From Herbaspirillum sp. ST 5-3 (GTDB taxonomy: Bacteria; Pseudomonadota; Gammaproteobacteria; Burkholderiales; Burkholderiaceae_D), in assembly GCF_004804275.1 (NCBI RefSeq), contig NZ_STGI01000012.1, forward strand, positions 62,001 through 126,000: a stretch of DNA of 64,000 nucleotides, given 5' to 3'. Under the pieces are notes generated by a model that did no database searches, had not been told where the DNA came from, and saw nothing but the letters and a program-made list of their open reading frames with translations. Made by a program: the position numbers and the translations under genes. Shown piece by piece: positions 8,865 to 18,589 of this stretch (position 1 is its first letter; every line of letters begins with the position of its first letter).

Positions 8865-9353
8865 ATGAACCAACCGATCAAAGCCATTTGCCCGTCACTG
8901 TCGAGCCGTCCAGATACTGCTGCGCGCATGCCGTCCGCGGCACGCGAGCTGAGCCTGACCTATCACGCGTTCGAGGTATTTGCATCGCGCCACCTGCGTG
9001 AACTCGGGCTGACGCCGGGGCAGTTTTCGGTGATGTCGGTGCTCGCGAAGGACGTGGATATTTCGTGCAAGGCACTCGGTCAGCAGGCGGGCATTACCAA
9101 GGGCACGCTGACCGGTATCGTGGACAGGTTGGAGCAAAAGGGACTGGCGCGGCGCAGCACCTCGCAGCAGGACCGCCGCTCCAGCGTCGTGAACCTCACC
9201 GACGAAGGCCGGGTGACCTTCGAGCGGGTAGCCAATCATCATTTCGCCTATTTGCAGGAGGCGTTTGCCGGATTCGATCACGAAGACCTCACCAGCTTCG
9301 AAGCCAGCTTCCGCCGCTTTCGGGAATTTTTCAACCAAGCTTCGCGTCACTAA
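8865..9353 (+). CDS. MarR-family transcriptional regulator
   Basis: 162 residues forming one winged-helix domain. Visible are LTPGQFSVMSVLAKD (helix H1-H2), GQQAGITKGTLTGIVDRLEQKGLARR (recognition helix) and the wing RSTSQQDRRSSVVNLTDEG, which carries the conserved Asp-Arg. MarR proteins are dimeric repressors that release DNA on ligand or thiol oxidation. Its stop is 13 bp from the yceI-type gene, so it probably shares a transcript with, and may control, that gene (inference). Confidence 0.88.
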   Translation: MNQPIKAICPSLSSRPDTAARMPSAARELSLTYHAFEVFASRHLRELGLTPGQFSVMSVLAKDVDISCKALGQQAGITKGTLTGIVDRLEQKGLARRSTSQQDRRSSVVNLTDEGRVTFERVANHHFAYLQEAFAGFDHEDLTSFEASFRRFREFFNQASRH

Positions 9354-9366
9354 AGGAATCAGCAAC

Positions 9367-9966
9367 ATGTCTCACTCCGCACTTCGCTCCCTGTCCTCCG
9401 TTATCGCTGTTGCCAGCCTCGTGCTGTCGGCATCCGCTTTCGCAGCCAACCCGGCACCAGCCGGCAACTACAAGATCGATCCGGTCCACTCGGTCGCCTA
9501 CTTTGAAATCGGCCATCTCGGCGGCGTCAGCCGTTTCATGGGCCGCTTCAATGACATGTCCGGCGACCTGGTCGTCGATACGCCCGAAAAGAGCAAGATC
9601 AAGGTCGAGATCAAGACCGACAGCATCGACACCAAGCATGAGCCGCTGGAAAAGCATTTGAAGAGCCCCGACTTCTTCAATGCGGTGCAGTTTCCGACGA
9701 TGAGCTTCACCTCGTCTGCCGTGACGCTCAACGCAGCGGGCGAAGGTACGCTGGCCGGCAACCTGAATCTGCATGGCGTGACCAAGCCGGTCACCCTCAA
9801 GCTCAAGCAGATCGGTTCGGGCAAGGGCATGAAGGGCGAGACACGCGTCGGCTACGTCGCCACCGGTACCATCAAGCGCACCGACTTCGGCATGAACTAT
9901 GGCGTGCCGGGCGCAGCCACCGATGAAGTCGATCTGCACATCAACATCGAAGCGATCAAGCAGTAA
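9367..9966 (+). CDS. yceI: YceI family periplasmic lipid-binding protein
   Basis: 199 residues. Signal peptide to about residue 25 (SLVLSASAFAANPA). The mature part has the YceI lipocalin-like pattern: YKIDPVHSVAYFEIGHLGGVSRFMGRFN, DTKHEPLEKHLKSPDFFNAVQFPTMSF, LAGNLNLHGVTKPVTL and a final DEVDLHINIEA. Family members bind isoprenoid chains in the periplasm, and some are induced by base or osmotic stress. The ATG at 9367 has AAAGGA 8 bp upstream. An in-frame start at 9265 would lie inside the marR-type gene and was rejected. Confidence 0.9.
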   Translation: MSHSALRSLSSVIAVASLVLSASAFAANPAPAGNYKIDPVHSVAYFEIGHLGGVSRFMGRFNDMSGDLVVDTPEKSKIKVEIKTDSIDTKHEPLEKHLKSPDFFNAVQFPTMSFTSSAVTLNAAGEGTLAGNLNLHGVTKPVTLKLKQIGSGKGMKGETRVGYVATGTIKRTDFGMNYGVPGAATDEVDLHINIEAIKQ

Positions 9967-9973
9967 TGCTTGC

Positions 9974-10000
9974 GCGCCGGCTTCATGATGAGGCCGGCGC
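9974..10000. terminator. Hairpin after the yceI-type gene
   Basis: Inverted repeat GCGCCGGC / GCCGGCGC around an 11-nt partly self-complementary centre (TTCATGATGAG). It starts 7 bp after the stop codon. There is no strong T tract, so it may only stabilise the transcript or attenuate it. Confidence 0.45.
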
Positions 10001-10030
10001 CTGCCCATTCTTGCAGCAAGGAGTTCCGCC

Positions 10031-10879
10031 ATGCCCAACCCGTCCTTTGTCATTCCCCTGTTCTTGCAAAGCGCCGTGCTTCCCTTCGGCGTGACGCTCG
10101 CGCTGTTGTTCGCATTGCGTCGTTACGCAGCGGTCTCGGTGATTGCCTTGTGCGCGGGTTTCATCGCCGCCTATTTCGCGATCCTGCACGCGCAGTGGTC
10201 GGCAGTGCCGCATCAGTCGCTCGACTGGGTGCCGGCGATCGCACTGCTCGGCACACTGGGCGCGGTGGCCATTGAACGCAGCAGGCATGCCGGAATACGG
10301 GTGATGGCGCGCTTTGCCTTGTCGCTGCTGGCTGCCGCCGCGGTGGGCTGGTTCGGACTGGAAGGACTGGGCCTGGCGAAAGTGGCGCTCGCTGCAGTAC
10401 TGAGCGCCGCGCTGGTCTGCGCCGCGTGGACCTATCTGGGCGACGCCGCACAGTACCGGCCCGCACCATCGCTGTCGATGATGGTTGTGGCGGGCGGCGC
10501 CGGGCTGGTGTTGCTGCTCGATTCAAGCCAGGCCATCGGCCAGTTGAGCGGCGCGCTCGCATCCTGCCTGGCGGCGGGTCTCGCGTTCAATGTCCGGCGC
10601 GTGCGTGCGACGTTTTCCGACGCGGCGGCCGGCGTCGCGGTGCTGCTGCTTGGCGTGCTGCTGATGAACGCGTATCTGTATGCCGGTTTTTCGCTGGCTT
10701 ACGTCGCCCTGCTGGTCGCCGGCCTGCTTGCCGATCCGCTGGTGCATGCGTTCAATCGCTGGCGTGCGCGTTGCGGCGGTGCGGGTTCGTGGTTCACCGC
10801 CACGGTACTGGCAGCCATTCCGGTGCTGTGCACGATAGGGCTGGCGATCAAGGCGGCGCAGGACGCGGGCGGCTATTGA
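10031..10879 (+). CDS. Multi-pass membrane protein of unknown function
   Basis: 282 residues with eight to nine hydrophobic segments and very short loops, so an inner-membrane protein. AAGGAG lies about 8 bp before the ATG. No transport or catalytic motif is recognised; the only charged loops are near residues 85-93 (IERSRHAG) and 238-250 (NRWRARCGG). It follows yceI on the same strand after a short hairpin, and a shared role is only a guess. Length and helix density fit a small permease or a DUF-type protein. Confidence 0.65.
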   Translation: MPNPSFVIPLFLQSAVLPFGVTLALLFALRRYAAVSVIALCAGFIAAYFAILHAQWSAVPHQSLDWVPAIALLGTLGAVAIERSRHAGIRVMARFALSLLAAAAVGWFGLEGLGLAKVALAAVLSAALVCAAWTYLGDAAQYRPAPSLSMMVVAGGAGLVLLLDSSQAIGQLSGALASCLAAGLAFNVRRVRATFSDAAAGVAVLLLGVLLMNAYLYAGFSLAYVALLVAGLLADPLVHAFNRWRARCGGAGSWFTATVLAAIPVLCTIGLAIKAAQDAGGY

Positions 10880-10965
10880 ATATTGAATTCGAAACGAAGG
10901 TTTCGGACAGCGCGCGGGCGGCGCGTCCGCGCAGGTACAGCAATTTTGTTTAACGAAAGGTTCCT

Positions 10966-11208
10966 ATGAGCAGTCAAGCAATCGTTGCGAGCAAGACGCC
11001 GCATGCCGTGGATGTGGAAGCCGGAAAAGATTACTATTGGTGCAGCTGTGGCCGCAGCAAGGCGCAGCCCTTCTGCGACGGCAGCCATCAGGGCACGACA
11101 TTTACGCCGGTGAAGCACACTGCCGCGGAAAGCAAGACCGTGTATTTTTGCGGCTGCAAGCAGAGCGCCAGTTCGCCGCTGTGCGACGGCGCGCACAAGC
11201 AGCTTTAA
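10966..11208 (+). CDS. Twin CDGSH-type iron-sulfur protein
   Basis: 80 residues with two zinc-finger-CDGSH motifs. The first ligand set is C26, C28, C37, H41 (YWCSCGRSKAQPFCDGSH); the second is C62, C64, C73, H77 (YFCGCKQSASSPLCDGAH). Each would bind a 2Fe-2S cluster by three Cys and one His, as in mitoNEET and the bacterial tandem-CDGSH proteins. There is no membrane anchor, so it is soluble. AAAGG precedes the ATG. A redox or iron-sulfur transfer role is inferred from the family. Confidence 0.9.
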   Translation: MSSQAIVASKTPHAVDVEAGKDYYWCSCGRSKAQPFCDGSHQGTTFTPVKHTAAESKTVYFCGCKQSASSPLCDGAHKQL

Positions 11209-11216
11209 TATGCATT

Positions 11217-12113
11217 TCACCACTCGCTCTTGAGCGCCAGCGCCGCAGCCACGAAGTCGACGAAGGTGCGCACCTTCGCCGACAAGTGCTTGCGGCTCGG
11301 GTACACGGCGTAGATGCCGAGCTCGCCCGAGCTGTACTCGCCGAGCACTTCCACCAGTCGCCCCGCGCGAATATCTTCTCCCACCAGAAACAGCGGTTGC
11401 CGGATCAGGCCGACGCCGCCCAGTGCCGCCAACCGAATCATGTCGCCGTTGGTCGCGCGCAGGCTGCCTGCCACCTTGACCGTGTGCGTGCCGCCCGGCC
11501 CGCTCATCTTCCAGTCGTCGCCGGTCGCCGCATAGCTGTACATCAGGCAGTTGTGATGCGCCAGGTCGGCAGGCGTGCCGGGCATGCCGTGGCGCTTCAG
11601 GTACTCGGGCGCACCGCAAATGGCGATGCGGTCGGAGGCAAGTTTCTTGGCAATGAGGCCCGACTCCGGCATCAAGCCGATGCGCACCGCCAGGTCCAGT
11701 CCTTCCTCGATCAGATCGACGCGGCGATCGTTCAGCAGCAGATCGACCTTCACGTCCGGGTACTGCTTCATGTAGTCCGACACGATCGGGCCCATGTGCA
11801 GGATGCCGAAGGATACCGGCATGGTCAGCCGCAAGGTGCCGTGCGGCGCTTCGGTGTGGCGCACCGCGCCTTCTTCCGCTTCGCTGATGTCGGCCAGGAT
11901 CTGCGTGCAGCGATCGTAATAGCTGGTGCCCGATTCGGTGAGTGTCAGCTTGCGCGTGGTGCGCTGGAGCAGGCGCGTGCCGAGATGTTCTTCGAGGTGC
12001 GCGACATATTTCGACGCCATCGCGCGCGATATGTCGAGGCGGTCGGCCGCCGCCGCGAAGCTGCCGGTGTCGACCACGGCGGCAAACACCTTCATGCTGG
12101 TGAGAGTGTCCAA
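11217..12113 (-). CDS. LysR-type transcriptional regulator
   Basis: 298 residues. The N-terminal helix-turn-helix is LTSMKVFAAVVDTGSFAAAADRLDISRAMASKYVAHLEEHLG, then LLQRTTRKLTLTESG, the standard LysR lead. The C-terminal effector domain follows from about residue 90. The family usually begins M/L-D-T-L-T-S-M-K, so I chose the TTG at 12113, which has AAGG about 8 bp upstream. The alternatives are ATG at 12095 and an unsupported ORF start at 12245. It lies downstream of the glucose transporter genes on the same strand but is separated from them by a hairpin. Targets unknown. Confidence 0.88.
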   Translation of the reverse strand: MDTLTSMKVFAAVVDTGSFAAAADRLDISRAMASKYVAHLEEHLGTRLLQRTTRKLTLTESGTSYYDRCTQILADISEAEEGAVRHTEAPHGTLRLTMPVSFGILHMGPIVSDYMKQYPDVKVDLLLNDRRVDLIEEGLDLAVRIGLMPESGLIAKKLASDRIAICGAPEYLKRHGMPGTPADLAHHNCLMYSYAATGDDWKMSGPGGTHTVKVAGSLRATNGDMIRLAALGGVGLIRQPLFLVGEDIRAGRLVEVLGEYSSGELGIYAVYPSRKHLSAKVRTFVDFVAAALALKSEW

Positions 12114-12250
12114 ATTCGACCTTGCTGGAGTGGATGGGCGCTGCGGCGGACGGGTGTGGAAGCGCTCATCGCTTCGCTCAGGATTTGAACCGTCGCAGTA
12201 TTGCCTGCATGCGGCTATCTTGCCATGGCCGAAGGGGGAGGGCAATGCGC

Positions 12251-12280
12251 GTCGCCCCGGCCGGCATGCAGCGGGGCGAC
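12251..12280. terminator. Hairpin downstream of the sugar ABC transporter operon
   Basis: Perfect 9-bp inverted repeat GTCGCCCCG / CGGGGCGAC with a 12-nt loop. It lies 10 bp beyond the stop of the ATPase gene on the minus strand. There is no T run, so this is a stabilising or weak termination hairpin. Confidence 0.45.
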
Positions 12281-12290
12281 GATGCTGGCG

Positions 12291-13421
<1,131 letters not shown>

Positions 13422-13435
13422 TCGTCTTGTCTCCT

Positions 13436-14305
13436 CTAACCTTTGACGGCGCCGGCGGTCAGCCCGCGCACGAAGTACTTGCCCGCGACCAGGTAGATCA
13501 GGAGCGTGGGCAGCGCCGCGATGATCGCGGCCGCCATGTTGACGTTGTATTCCTTGACCCCGGTCGAGGTGTTGACCAGGTTGTTCAATGCGACCGTGAT
13601 CGGCTGCGCGTCCGAACCGCCGAACACCACGCCGAACAGGAAGTCGTTCCAGATCTGCGTAAACTGCCAGATGAAGCACACCATGAAGATCGGCAGCGAC
13701 AGCGGGAAGATGATCTTGCGATAGATCATGAAGAAGCCTGCGCCGTCGATACGTGCCGCCCGCACCAGTTCATCGGGAACGGAAATATAGTAGTTGCGGA
13801 AGAACAGGGTGGTGAAGGCAATGCCGTAGATGACGTGCACGATCACCAGGCCGGTGGTGGTGTTGGCCATTTCGACCGCGCCGAGCATGCGCGCCATCGG
13901 CAGGATGACGACCTGGAAGGGGATGAAGCAGCCCACCATCAATGCGGTGAACACGATCTCGGAACCCCGGAAGCGCCAGTGCGACAGGACGTAGCCGTTG
14001 AGCGAGCCGATCATGGTCGAGATCAGCACCGCGGGCACTGCCATGTAGACCGAGTTCCAGAAGAAGGGAGCCAGTCCGTCGCAGCGCACGCCGGTGCAGG
14101 CGCTGCCCCATGCCTTGGCCCAGGCGGCCGTGGTGGGCGATACCGGAATGGCGAGCAGATTGCCGGCGCGGACTTCGTCCAGCGTCTTGAAGGACGTGGT
14201 CAGCATGACGTAGAGCGGGATCAGGTAATAGATCGCGACCAGGGCCAGCAGGGCGTAGATCACCATGCGCCCGAGCGACAATGAACGTTTTTCTTCAGTG
14301 TGCAT
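13436..14305 (-). CDS. gtsC: Sugar ABC transporter permease (MalG type)
   Basis: 289 residues, about six membrane segments. The binding-protein-dependent transport signature (EAA loop) is [27 protein letters not shown], which contacts the ATPase. The ending [11 protein letters not shown] is usual for MalG-type permeases. The start at 14305 has AGGA 8 bp upstream and overlaps the end of the partner permease by 11 bp, indicating translational coupling. Substrate probably glucose or a related hexose, from context. Confidence 0.9.
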   Translation of the reverse strand: MHTEEKRSLSLGRMVIYALLALVAIYYLIPLYVMLTTSFKTLDEVRAGNLLAIPVSPTTAAWAKAWGSACTGVRCDGLAPFFWNSVYMAVPAVLISTMIGSLNGYVLSHWRFRGSEIVFTALMVGCFIPFQVVILPMARMLGAVEMANTTTGLVIVHVIYGIAFTTLFFRNYYISVPDELVRAARIDGAGFFMIYRKIIFPLSLPIFMVCFIWQFTQIWNDFLFGVVFGGSDAQPITVALNNLVNTSTGVKEYNVNMAAAIIAALPTLLIYLVAGKYFVRGLTAGAVKG

Positions 14306-15257
14306 TGCGGCTTCCTTTCGTTTCCATGTACATCAGGGGCACCAGCACCGCAAGGATGGTCATCAGCATCATCATGGCGGACGCCGCGCCCAGACCAAGC
14401 TGGCCACGCGTAAACGAGAACTGGTACATGAAGATCGCCGGCACGTCGGATGCATTGCCGGGACCGCCGGCGGTCAGTGCCATCACCAGGTCGAAGCTCT
14501 TGATGGCGATATGCGCAAGCACCAGCAGCACGCTGAAGAACACCGGGCGCAAGGCGGGAATCACGATTTTCCAGTAAATGGTCGGCAGGCCGGCACCGTC
14601 CACCATCGCCGCCTTGATGATGCTGTCGTCGATGCCGCGCAATCCGGCGAGGAACAGCGCCATCACGAAACCGGACGACTGCCACACGCCGGCGATCACC
14701 ACGGTGTAGATGGACATGTCCGGATCGACCAGCCAGTCGAAGCTGAAGTGGGCGAAGCCCCAGTCGTGCATCAGCTTTTCGAGGCCGAGGCCGGGATTGA
14801 GAATCCACTTCCAGGCGGTGCCGGTGACGATGAAGGACAGCGCCATCGGGTACAGGTAGATCTGGCGCAGTGCGCCCTCGGCGCGGATGCGCTGGTCGAG
14901 AAGCACGGCGAGGAACAGGCCGATGGCGAGGCAGAACAGGATGAACAGGCCGCCGAAGATGCCGAGATTGGCAGCGGCGGTCCACCAGCGGTCAATTTCG
15001 AACAGGCGCTCGTACTGCACCAGCCCGGCGAATTCGAAATTCGGCATCAGACGCGATTCGGTCAGGGACAGGTAGGCAGTCAGGCCGATGAAGCCGTACA
15101 CGAACACCAGCGATGCGATGATGGTGGGCGAGAGCACGATGCGCGGCAGCCAGGCGTCGGCCCAGACGGCAAGCCTGCTGCGGGAAGTCGCCCTGCCCCT
15201 TGGGGGGGAGGTGAACGCGCACGGCGGCGCGGCGGTGGAAGCGGGATGATCTGACAT
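14295..15257 (-). CDS. gtsB: Sugar ABC transporter permease (MalF/UgpA type)
   Basis: 320 residues with six membrane segments. The EAA loop reads SIIKAAMVDGAGLPTIYWKIVIPALRP. The N-terminal 45 residues are proline- and arginine-rich and cytoplasmic. The ATG at 15257 has AGGAGA 6 bp upstream; the ORF to 15359 is unsupported. It pairs with the overlapping MalG-type permease to form the membrane channel. A strong hairpin sits between it and the upstream binding-protein gene. Confidence 0.9.
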   Translation of the reverse strand: MSDHPASTAAPPCAFTSPPRGRATSRSRLAVWADAWLPRIVLSPTIIASLVFVYGFIGLTAYLSLTESRLMPNFEFAGLVQYERLFEIDRWWTAAANLGIFGGLFILFCLAIGLFLAVLLDQRIRAEGALRQIYLYPMALSFIVTGTAWKWILNPGLGLEKLMHDWGFAHFSFDWLVDPDMSIYTVVIAGVWQSSGFVMALFLAGLRGIDDSIIKAAMVDGAGLPTIYWKIVIPALRPVFFSVLLVLAHIAIKSFDLVMALTAGGPGNASDVPAIFMYQFSFTRGQLGLGAASAMMMLMTILAVLVPLMYMETKGSRNAH

Positions 15258-15345
15258 ATGCGTCTCCTGGGTCAGAGAATGGCGGCGGATGCGATGTCCG
15301 CGCCGGAATGCTAGCCGGGCGCGCAGCCCGGATACAGCGGAACCC

Positions 15346-15393
15346 GCGCCGCCCGGCAATCTCCCCGTGCGAGGGGCAGGTGCCGGGCGGCGC
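15346..15393. repeat. Intercistronic stem-loop between binding-protein and permease genes
   Basis: A 13-bp perfect stem GCGCCGCCCGGCA / TGCCGGGCGGCGC with a second inner stem CCCC/GGGG. A smaller stem CCGGGC/GCCCGG lies beside it at 15315-15331. In many CUT1 operons such hairpins sit after the binding-protein gene and stabilise or attenuate the transcript so that the binding protein is made in excess. Here that role is inferred. Confidence 0.6.
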
Positions 15394-15437
15394 GCGGAGT
15401 CAGGCAGGAGGGCAAACCGCCTGCCTTCCGGGACAAG

Positions 15438-16688
15438 TTACTTCGTCTTTGCCGCTTTTGCCAGCGCCCGCACGGCGTCTTGCGAGCTCATGTTGGAATT
15501 CATGAACTTCGCGATCACGTCGACCATCGCGCCCTGGGTGGCCGACATCATGGCCATGCCGTGCGCCCAGCTCGGCACCAGGCCGCCGTTCTTGCTGGAG
15601 GCGTCCATGTCATCCATCGACCGGGTCGCGCAGCTGTCGAACTTCGCGCGCGACACGCCGGCGCGGGCCGGGATCGAGCCTTTGTTGAGGTTGAAGACTT
15701 CCTGGAATTCCGGGCTCATGATGCGCGATGCCAGCGTGAGCTGCGCCTTCTGCTGCTCGTCGCCCTTGACCTTGAACATCGCCATCGAGTCGATATTGAA
15801 GGTGAATGCCTTGTCGGTTCCCGGCGCGGCCAGGCACAGGAAGTCGGTTCCGGGCTTCTTGCCGGCGGCGGTAAATTCACCCTTGGCCCAGTCGCCCATG
15901 AACTGCATGCCGGCCTTGCCGTTGATGACCATCGCGGTCGCCAGATTCCAGTCGCGGCCGGCGGCGTCCTTGTCAATATAGGTCTTGATCTTGCCCAGCG
16001 TGTCGAAGGCCTTGACCATGGTCGGGCTGGTCAGCGTTGCCTGGTCCAGCTGCACGAAAGCCTTCTTGTAGAAATCCGCGCCGCCCACGCCCAGCGCGAC
16101 CGACTCGAACACGGTCGCGTCCTGCCATGGCTGGCCGCCGTGTGCGACGGCGATCATGCCGGCGTTCTTGATCTTTTCGGCGGCCGCGAAGAATTCATCC
16201 CAGTTGGTCGGCACCTTGGCGCCCGCCTTCTTCAGGACCTCCGGATTGACCCAGAGCCAGTTCACGCGGTGCACGTTGACCGGCGCGGCCACGTAATGTC
16301 CCTTGTATTTCATCACGGCCGACACGACCTTCGGCAGCGACGCATCCCACTTGCCTTCCGCTGCGGCGGAGTCGATGTTGGCCAGCACGCCTTCCTGACC
16401 CCATTCCTGGATCGACGGTCCCTTGATCTGTGCCGCCGTGGGCGCGCTGCCCGCCATCACACGCGCCTTCAACGCGGTCATCGCGTTTTCACCACCGCCG
16501 CCTGCCACCGCGAAATCCTTCCAGGCGATGCCCTTGGCTTCCATCATCTTCTTCAGTTCCGCCACCGACTTGGCCTCGCCGCCGGATGTCCAGTAATGCA
16601 GCACCTCGACTTCGGCGGCCTGGCTTGCGGCTGCGCCGAGCAGGGCACCGGCGATGAACAGGGTCTTGATTGATTGTTTGAATTTCAT
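15438..16688 (-). CDS. gtsA: Sugar ABC transporter periplasmic substrate-binding protein
   Basis: 416 residues. Signal peptide ends at SQAAEVEVLHYW. The mature sequence (YWTSGGEAKSVAELKKMME, LKARVMAGSAPTAAQIKG, VNVHRVNWLWVNPEVLKKAG, NGKAGMQFMGDWAKGEF) follows the glucose/mannose-binding family of CUT1 importers, such as Pseudomonas GtsA. GAGGAGA precedes the ATG. It is first gene of the minus-strand unit and divergent from zwf; the shared upstream region carries two HexR-like sites, which supports glucose as substrate (inference). Confidence 0.9.
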   Translation of the reverse strand: MKFKQSIKTLFIAGALLGAAASQAAEVEVLHYWTSGGEAKSVAELKKMMEAKGIAWKDFAVAGGGGENAMTALKARVMAGSAPTAAQIKGPSIQEWGQEGVLANIDSAAAEGKWDASLPKVVSAVMKYKGHYVAAPVNVHRVNWLWVNPEVLKKAGAKVPTNWDEFFAAAEKIKNAGMIAVAHGGQPWQDATVFESVALGVGGADFYKKAFVQLDQATLTSPTMVKAFDTLGKIKTYIDKDAAGRDWNLATAMVINGKAGMQFMGDWAKGEFTAAGKKPGTDFLCLAAPGTDKAFTFNIDSMAMFKVKGDEQQKAQLTLASRIMSPEFQEVFNLNKGSIPARAGVSRAKFDSCATRSMDDMDASSKNGGLVPSWAHGMAMMSATQGAMVDVIAKFMNSNMSSQDAVRALAKAAKTK

Positions 16689-16785
16689 TACGTCTCCTCG
16701 TATGAAAAAGCGGCTCGGCGAATGGCGCCGGCGGGCTGTCGGCAGAAATGCCGGTCATGCAAATGTTCTTGTTACGGGCTGATAA

Positions 16786-16800
16786 ACTAGTAAAACTACA
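16786..16800. promoter_or_regulatory. HexR-like operator, weaker half
   Basis: ACTAGTAAAACTACA agrees with the perfect site 71 bp away at 11 of 15 positions and keeps the CTACA half. It lies about 100 bp upstream of the binding-protein gene. Calling it HexR is inference from sequence and context. Confidence 0.5.
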
Positions 16801-16856
16801 TCGCCGTGTGAAATTTCCAATAAATTTTACTCAAGATTCATCCGGCGCGTTGCAAT

Positions 16857-16871
16857 TGTAGTAAAGCTACA
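16857..16871. promoter_or_regulatory. HexR-like operator upstream of zwf
   Basis: TGTAGTAAAGCTACA is a 15-bp palindrome with the TGTA-N7-TACA frame of the gammaproteobacterial HexR consensus TGTAATTAAATTACA. It lies 42 bp before the zwf start and is bracketed by a further inverted repeat, GTTGCAAT (16849-16856) and ATTGCAAC (16877-16884). Placement between zwf and the glucose transporter fits HexR control. Confidence 0.7.
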
Positions 16872-16913
16872 TTAATATTGCAACATCCGTTTTAATCTAA
16901 TGAAAATAATTAA

Positions 16914-18380
16914 ATGCCCGCCAACCCTGGGTTCACATTCATCTTGTTTGGTGCCAACGGTGACTTGTCCATGCGCAAGATTCTCCCGGCGCTGTTCGCC
17001 GCGCATTGCCATGACAAGTTGCATCCGCAAGGAAAAATCCTGTGCGTATCCAGGGAGTCCATGAGCGGTGACGTTTATCGCGAGAGCGTGCGCTCACATC
17101 TGGAGCGCTGGCAGCGGGCTGGAGAAACGGACGAAGCCGCCAGCGAAAGTTTTCTGCAGCGGCTGGACTATCTGGAACTGGACGCGCTGGTGCCGGACAG
17201 CTACCGAGCCCTCGCGGCTCGGCTGGAAACGGCGGCCGGCGTGCATGTGTATTACCTGGCAACGGCCCCGGTGCTGTTCGAGCCGATCTGCGCCAACCTC
17301 GCCGCCTGCGGCATCGATCTGGCGCGCGCACGCGTGGTGCTGGAAAAGCCGCTCGGCACCGACCTCGCTTCCTCGCGCGCGATCAATGATGCCGTCGCCC
17401 GCGTGTTCGCGGAAAACCAGATCTACCGGATCGACCACTACCTCGGCAAGGAATCGGTGCAAAACCTGCTCGCGCTGCGCTTCGCCAATTCCCTGTTCGA
17501 GCCGCTGTGGCGGCGCGAAGCGATCGCGCATGTGCAATTGACGATCGCGGAAGAGCTGGGCGTGGAGCGGCGCGGCGAGTTCTACGATGCCACCGGCGCC
17601 TTGCGCGACATGGTGCAAAACCATCTGCTGCAATTATTGTGCATGGTGGCGATGGAGCCGCCGACCTCGCTCAACGCCGACGCGGTGCGCGATGAGAAGC
17701 TGCGCGTGCTGCGCGCGCTCAGGCCGCTGTCGCGCGACGAACTGGAGCGCAATGTGGTGCGCGGCCAGTATGCGGTCGGCGCGGTGCGCGGCCAGCCGGT
17801 GCCCGCTTACCTGGACGAGCCGGACATCCCGGCCGATTCCCGTACCGAGACCTTCGTCGCCCTGCATGCCGAAATCAACAACTGGCGCTGGGCCGGCGTG
17901 CCCTTCTTCCTGCGCACCGGCAAGCGCCTGCAGCAGCGCATGGCGGAAATCGTGGTGACCTTCAAGCCGGTACCCTATCCGATCCTGCCGATTCCGCCCG
18001 GCCTGTCCGGCGAAGTGTCCAACCGGCTCGTGATCCGCCTGCAACCGGAGGAATCGATCAAGCTGCACTGCTTGGCGAAACAGCCAGGCGACGGCATGAA
18101 TCTGCAGCCGGTGGTGCTCGACCTCGCCTTCGACAAGGCCTTTGCGCAACGCCGCGAGGATGCCTACGAGCGCCTGCTGGTGGATGCCATCCGCGGCAAT
18201 CTCGCCTTGTTCGTGCGGCGCGACGAACAGGAGGCTGCCTGGCACTGGGTCGAACCGATACTCGACATGTGGAGCAACAGCCCCCTGCCGCCGAAATCCT
18301 ATCCGGCCGGCACCTGGGGTCCGGCCTCGTCCAGCACCTTGCTGTCGCGCGCCGGCTTTGCCTGGCACGAGGAGCGTTGA
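16914..18380 (+). CDS. zwf: Glucose-6-phosphate 1-dehydrogenase
   Basis: 488 residues, normal length. Oxidises glucose 6-phosphate to 6-phosphogluconolactone with NADP, the entry to the Entner-Doudoroff and pentose phosphate routes. The N-terminal [19 protein letters not shown] is the nucleotide-binding motif, and [14 protein letters not shown] holds the catalytic histidine and substrate lysine. [14 protein letters not shown] is also typical. There is no good ribosome site before the ATG, only an A-rich leader. It is divergent from the sugar ABC operon and followed 209 bp later by glk-hexR. The usual neighbours pgl, edd and eda are absent here. Confidence 0.95.
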   Translation: MPANPGFTFILFGANGDLSMRKILPALFAAHCHDKLHPQGKILCVSRESMSGDVYRESVRSHLERWQRAGETDEAASESFLQRLDYLELDALVPDSYRALAARLETAAGVHVYYLATAPVLFEPICANLAACGIDLARARVVLEKPLGTDLASSRAINDAVARVFAENQIYRIDHYLGKESVQNLLALRFANSLFEPLWRREAIAHVQLTIAEELGVERRGEFYDATGALRDMVQNHLLQLLCMVAMEPPTSLNADAVRDEKLRVLRALRPLSRDELERNVVRGQYAVGAVRGQPVPAYLDEPDIPADSRTETFVALHAEINNWRWAGVPFFLRTGKRLQQRMAEIVVTFKPVPYPILPIPPGLSGEVSNRLVIRLQPEESIKLHCLAKQPGDGMNLQPVVLDLAFDKAFAQRREDAYERLLVDAIRGNLALFVRRDEQEAAWHWVEPILDMWSNSPLPPKSYPAGTWGPASSSTLLSRAGFAWHEER

Positions 18381-18589
18381 TGACACCGCATGCACGCATA
18401 AGTTTGTCCCTGAACGCATCGATCGGGCCGAAAATCTGTTATGTATGGTCTGGCAGAATTGCAAAGCCCGAAGCCATGAAACACACCCAGGATTTGTCCG
18501 ACGAAGTTGCCCGCCGTCGGCGTGATATGTATTGTTTGTTCGAGCCGGACCGCTTGCCATATTGATTGCTTATCCGAAAATCTCACTCT

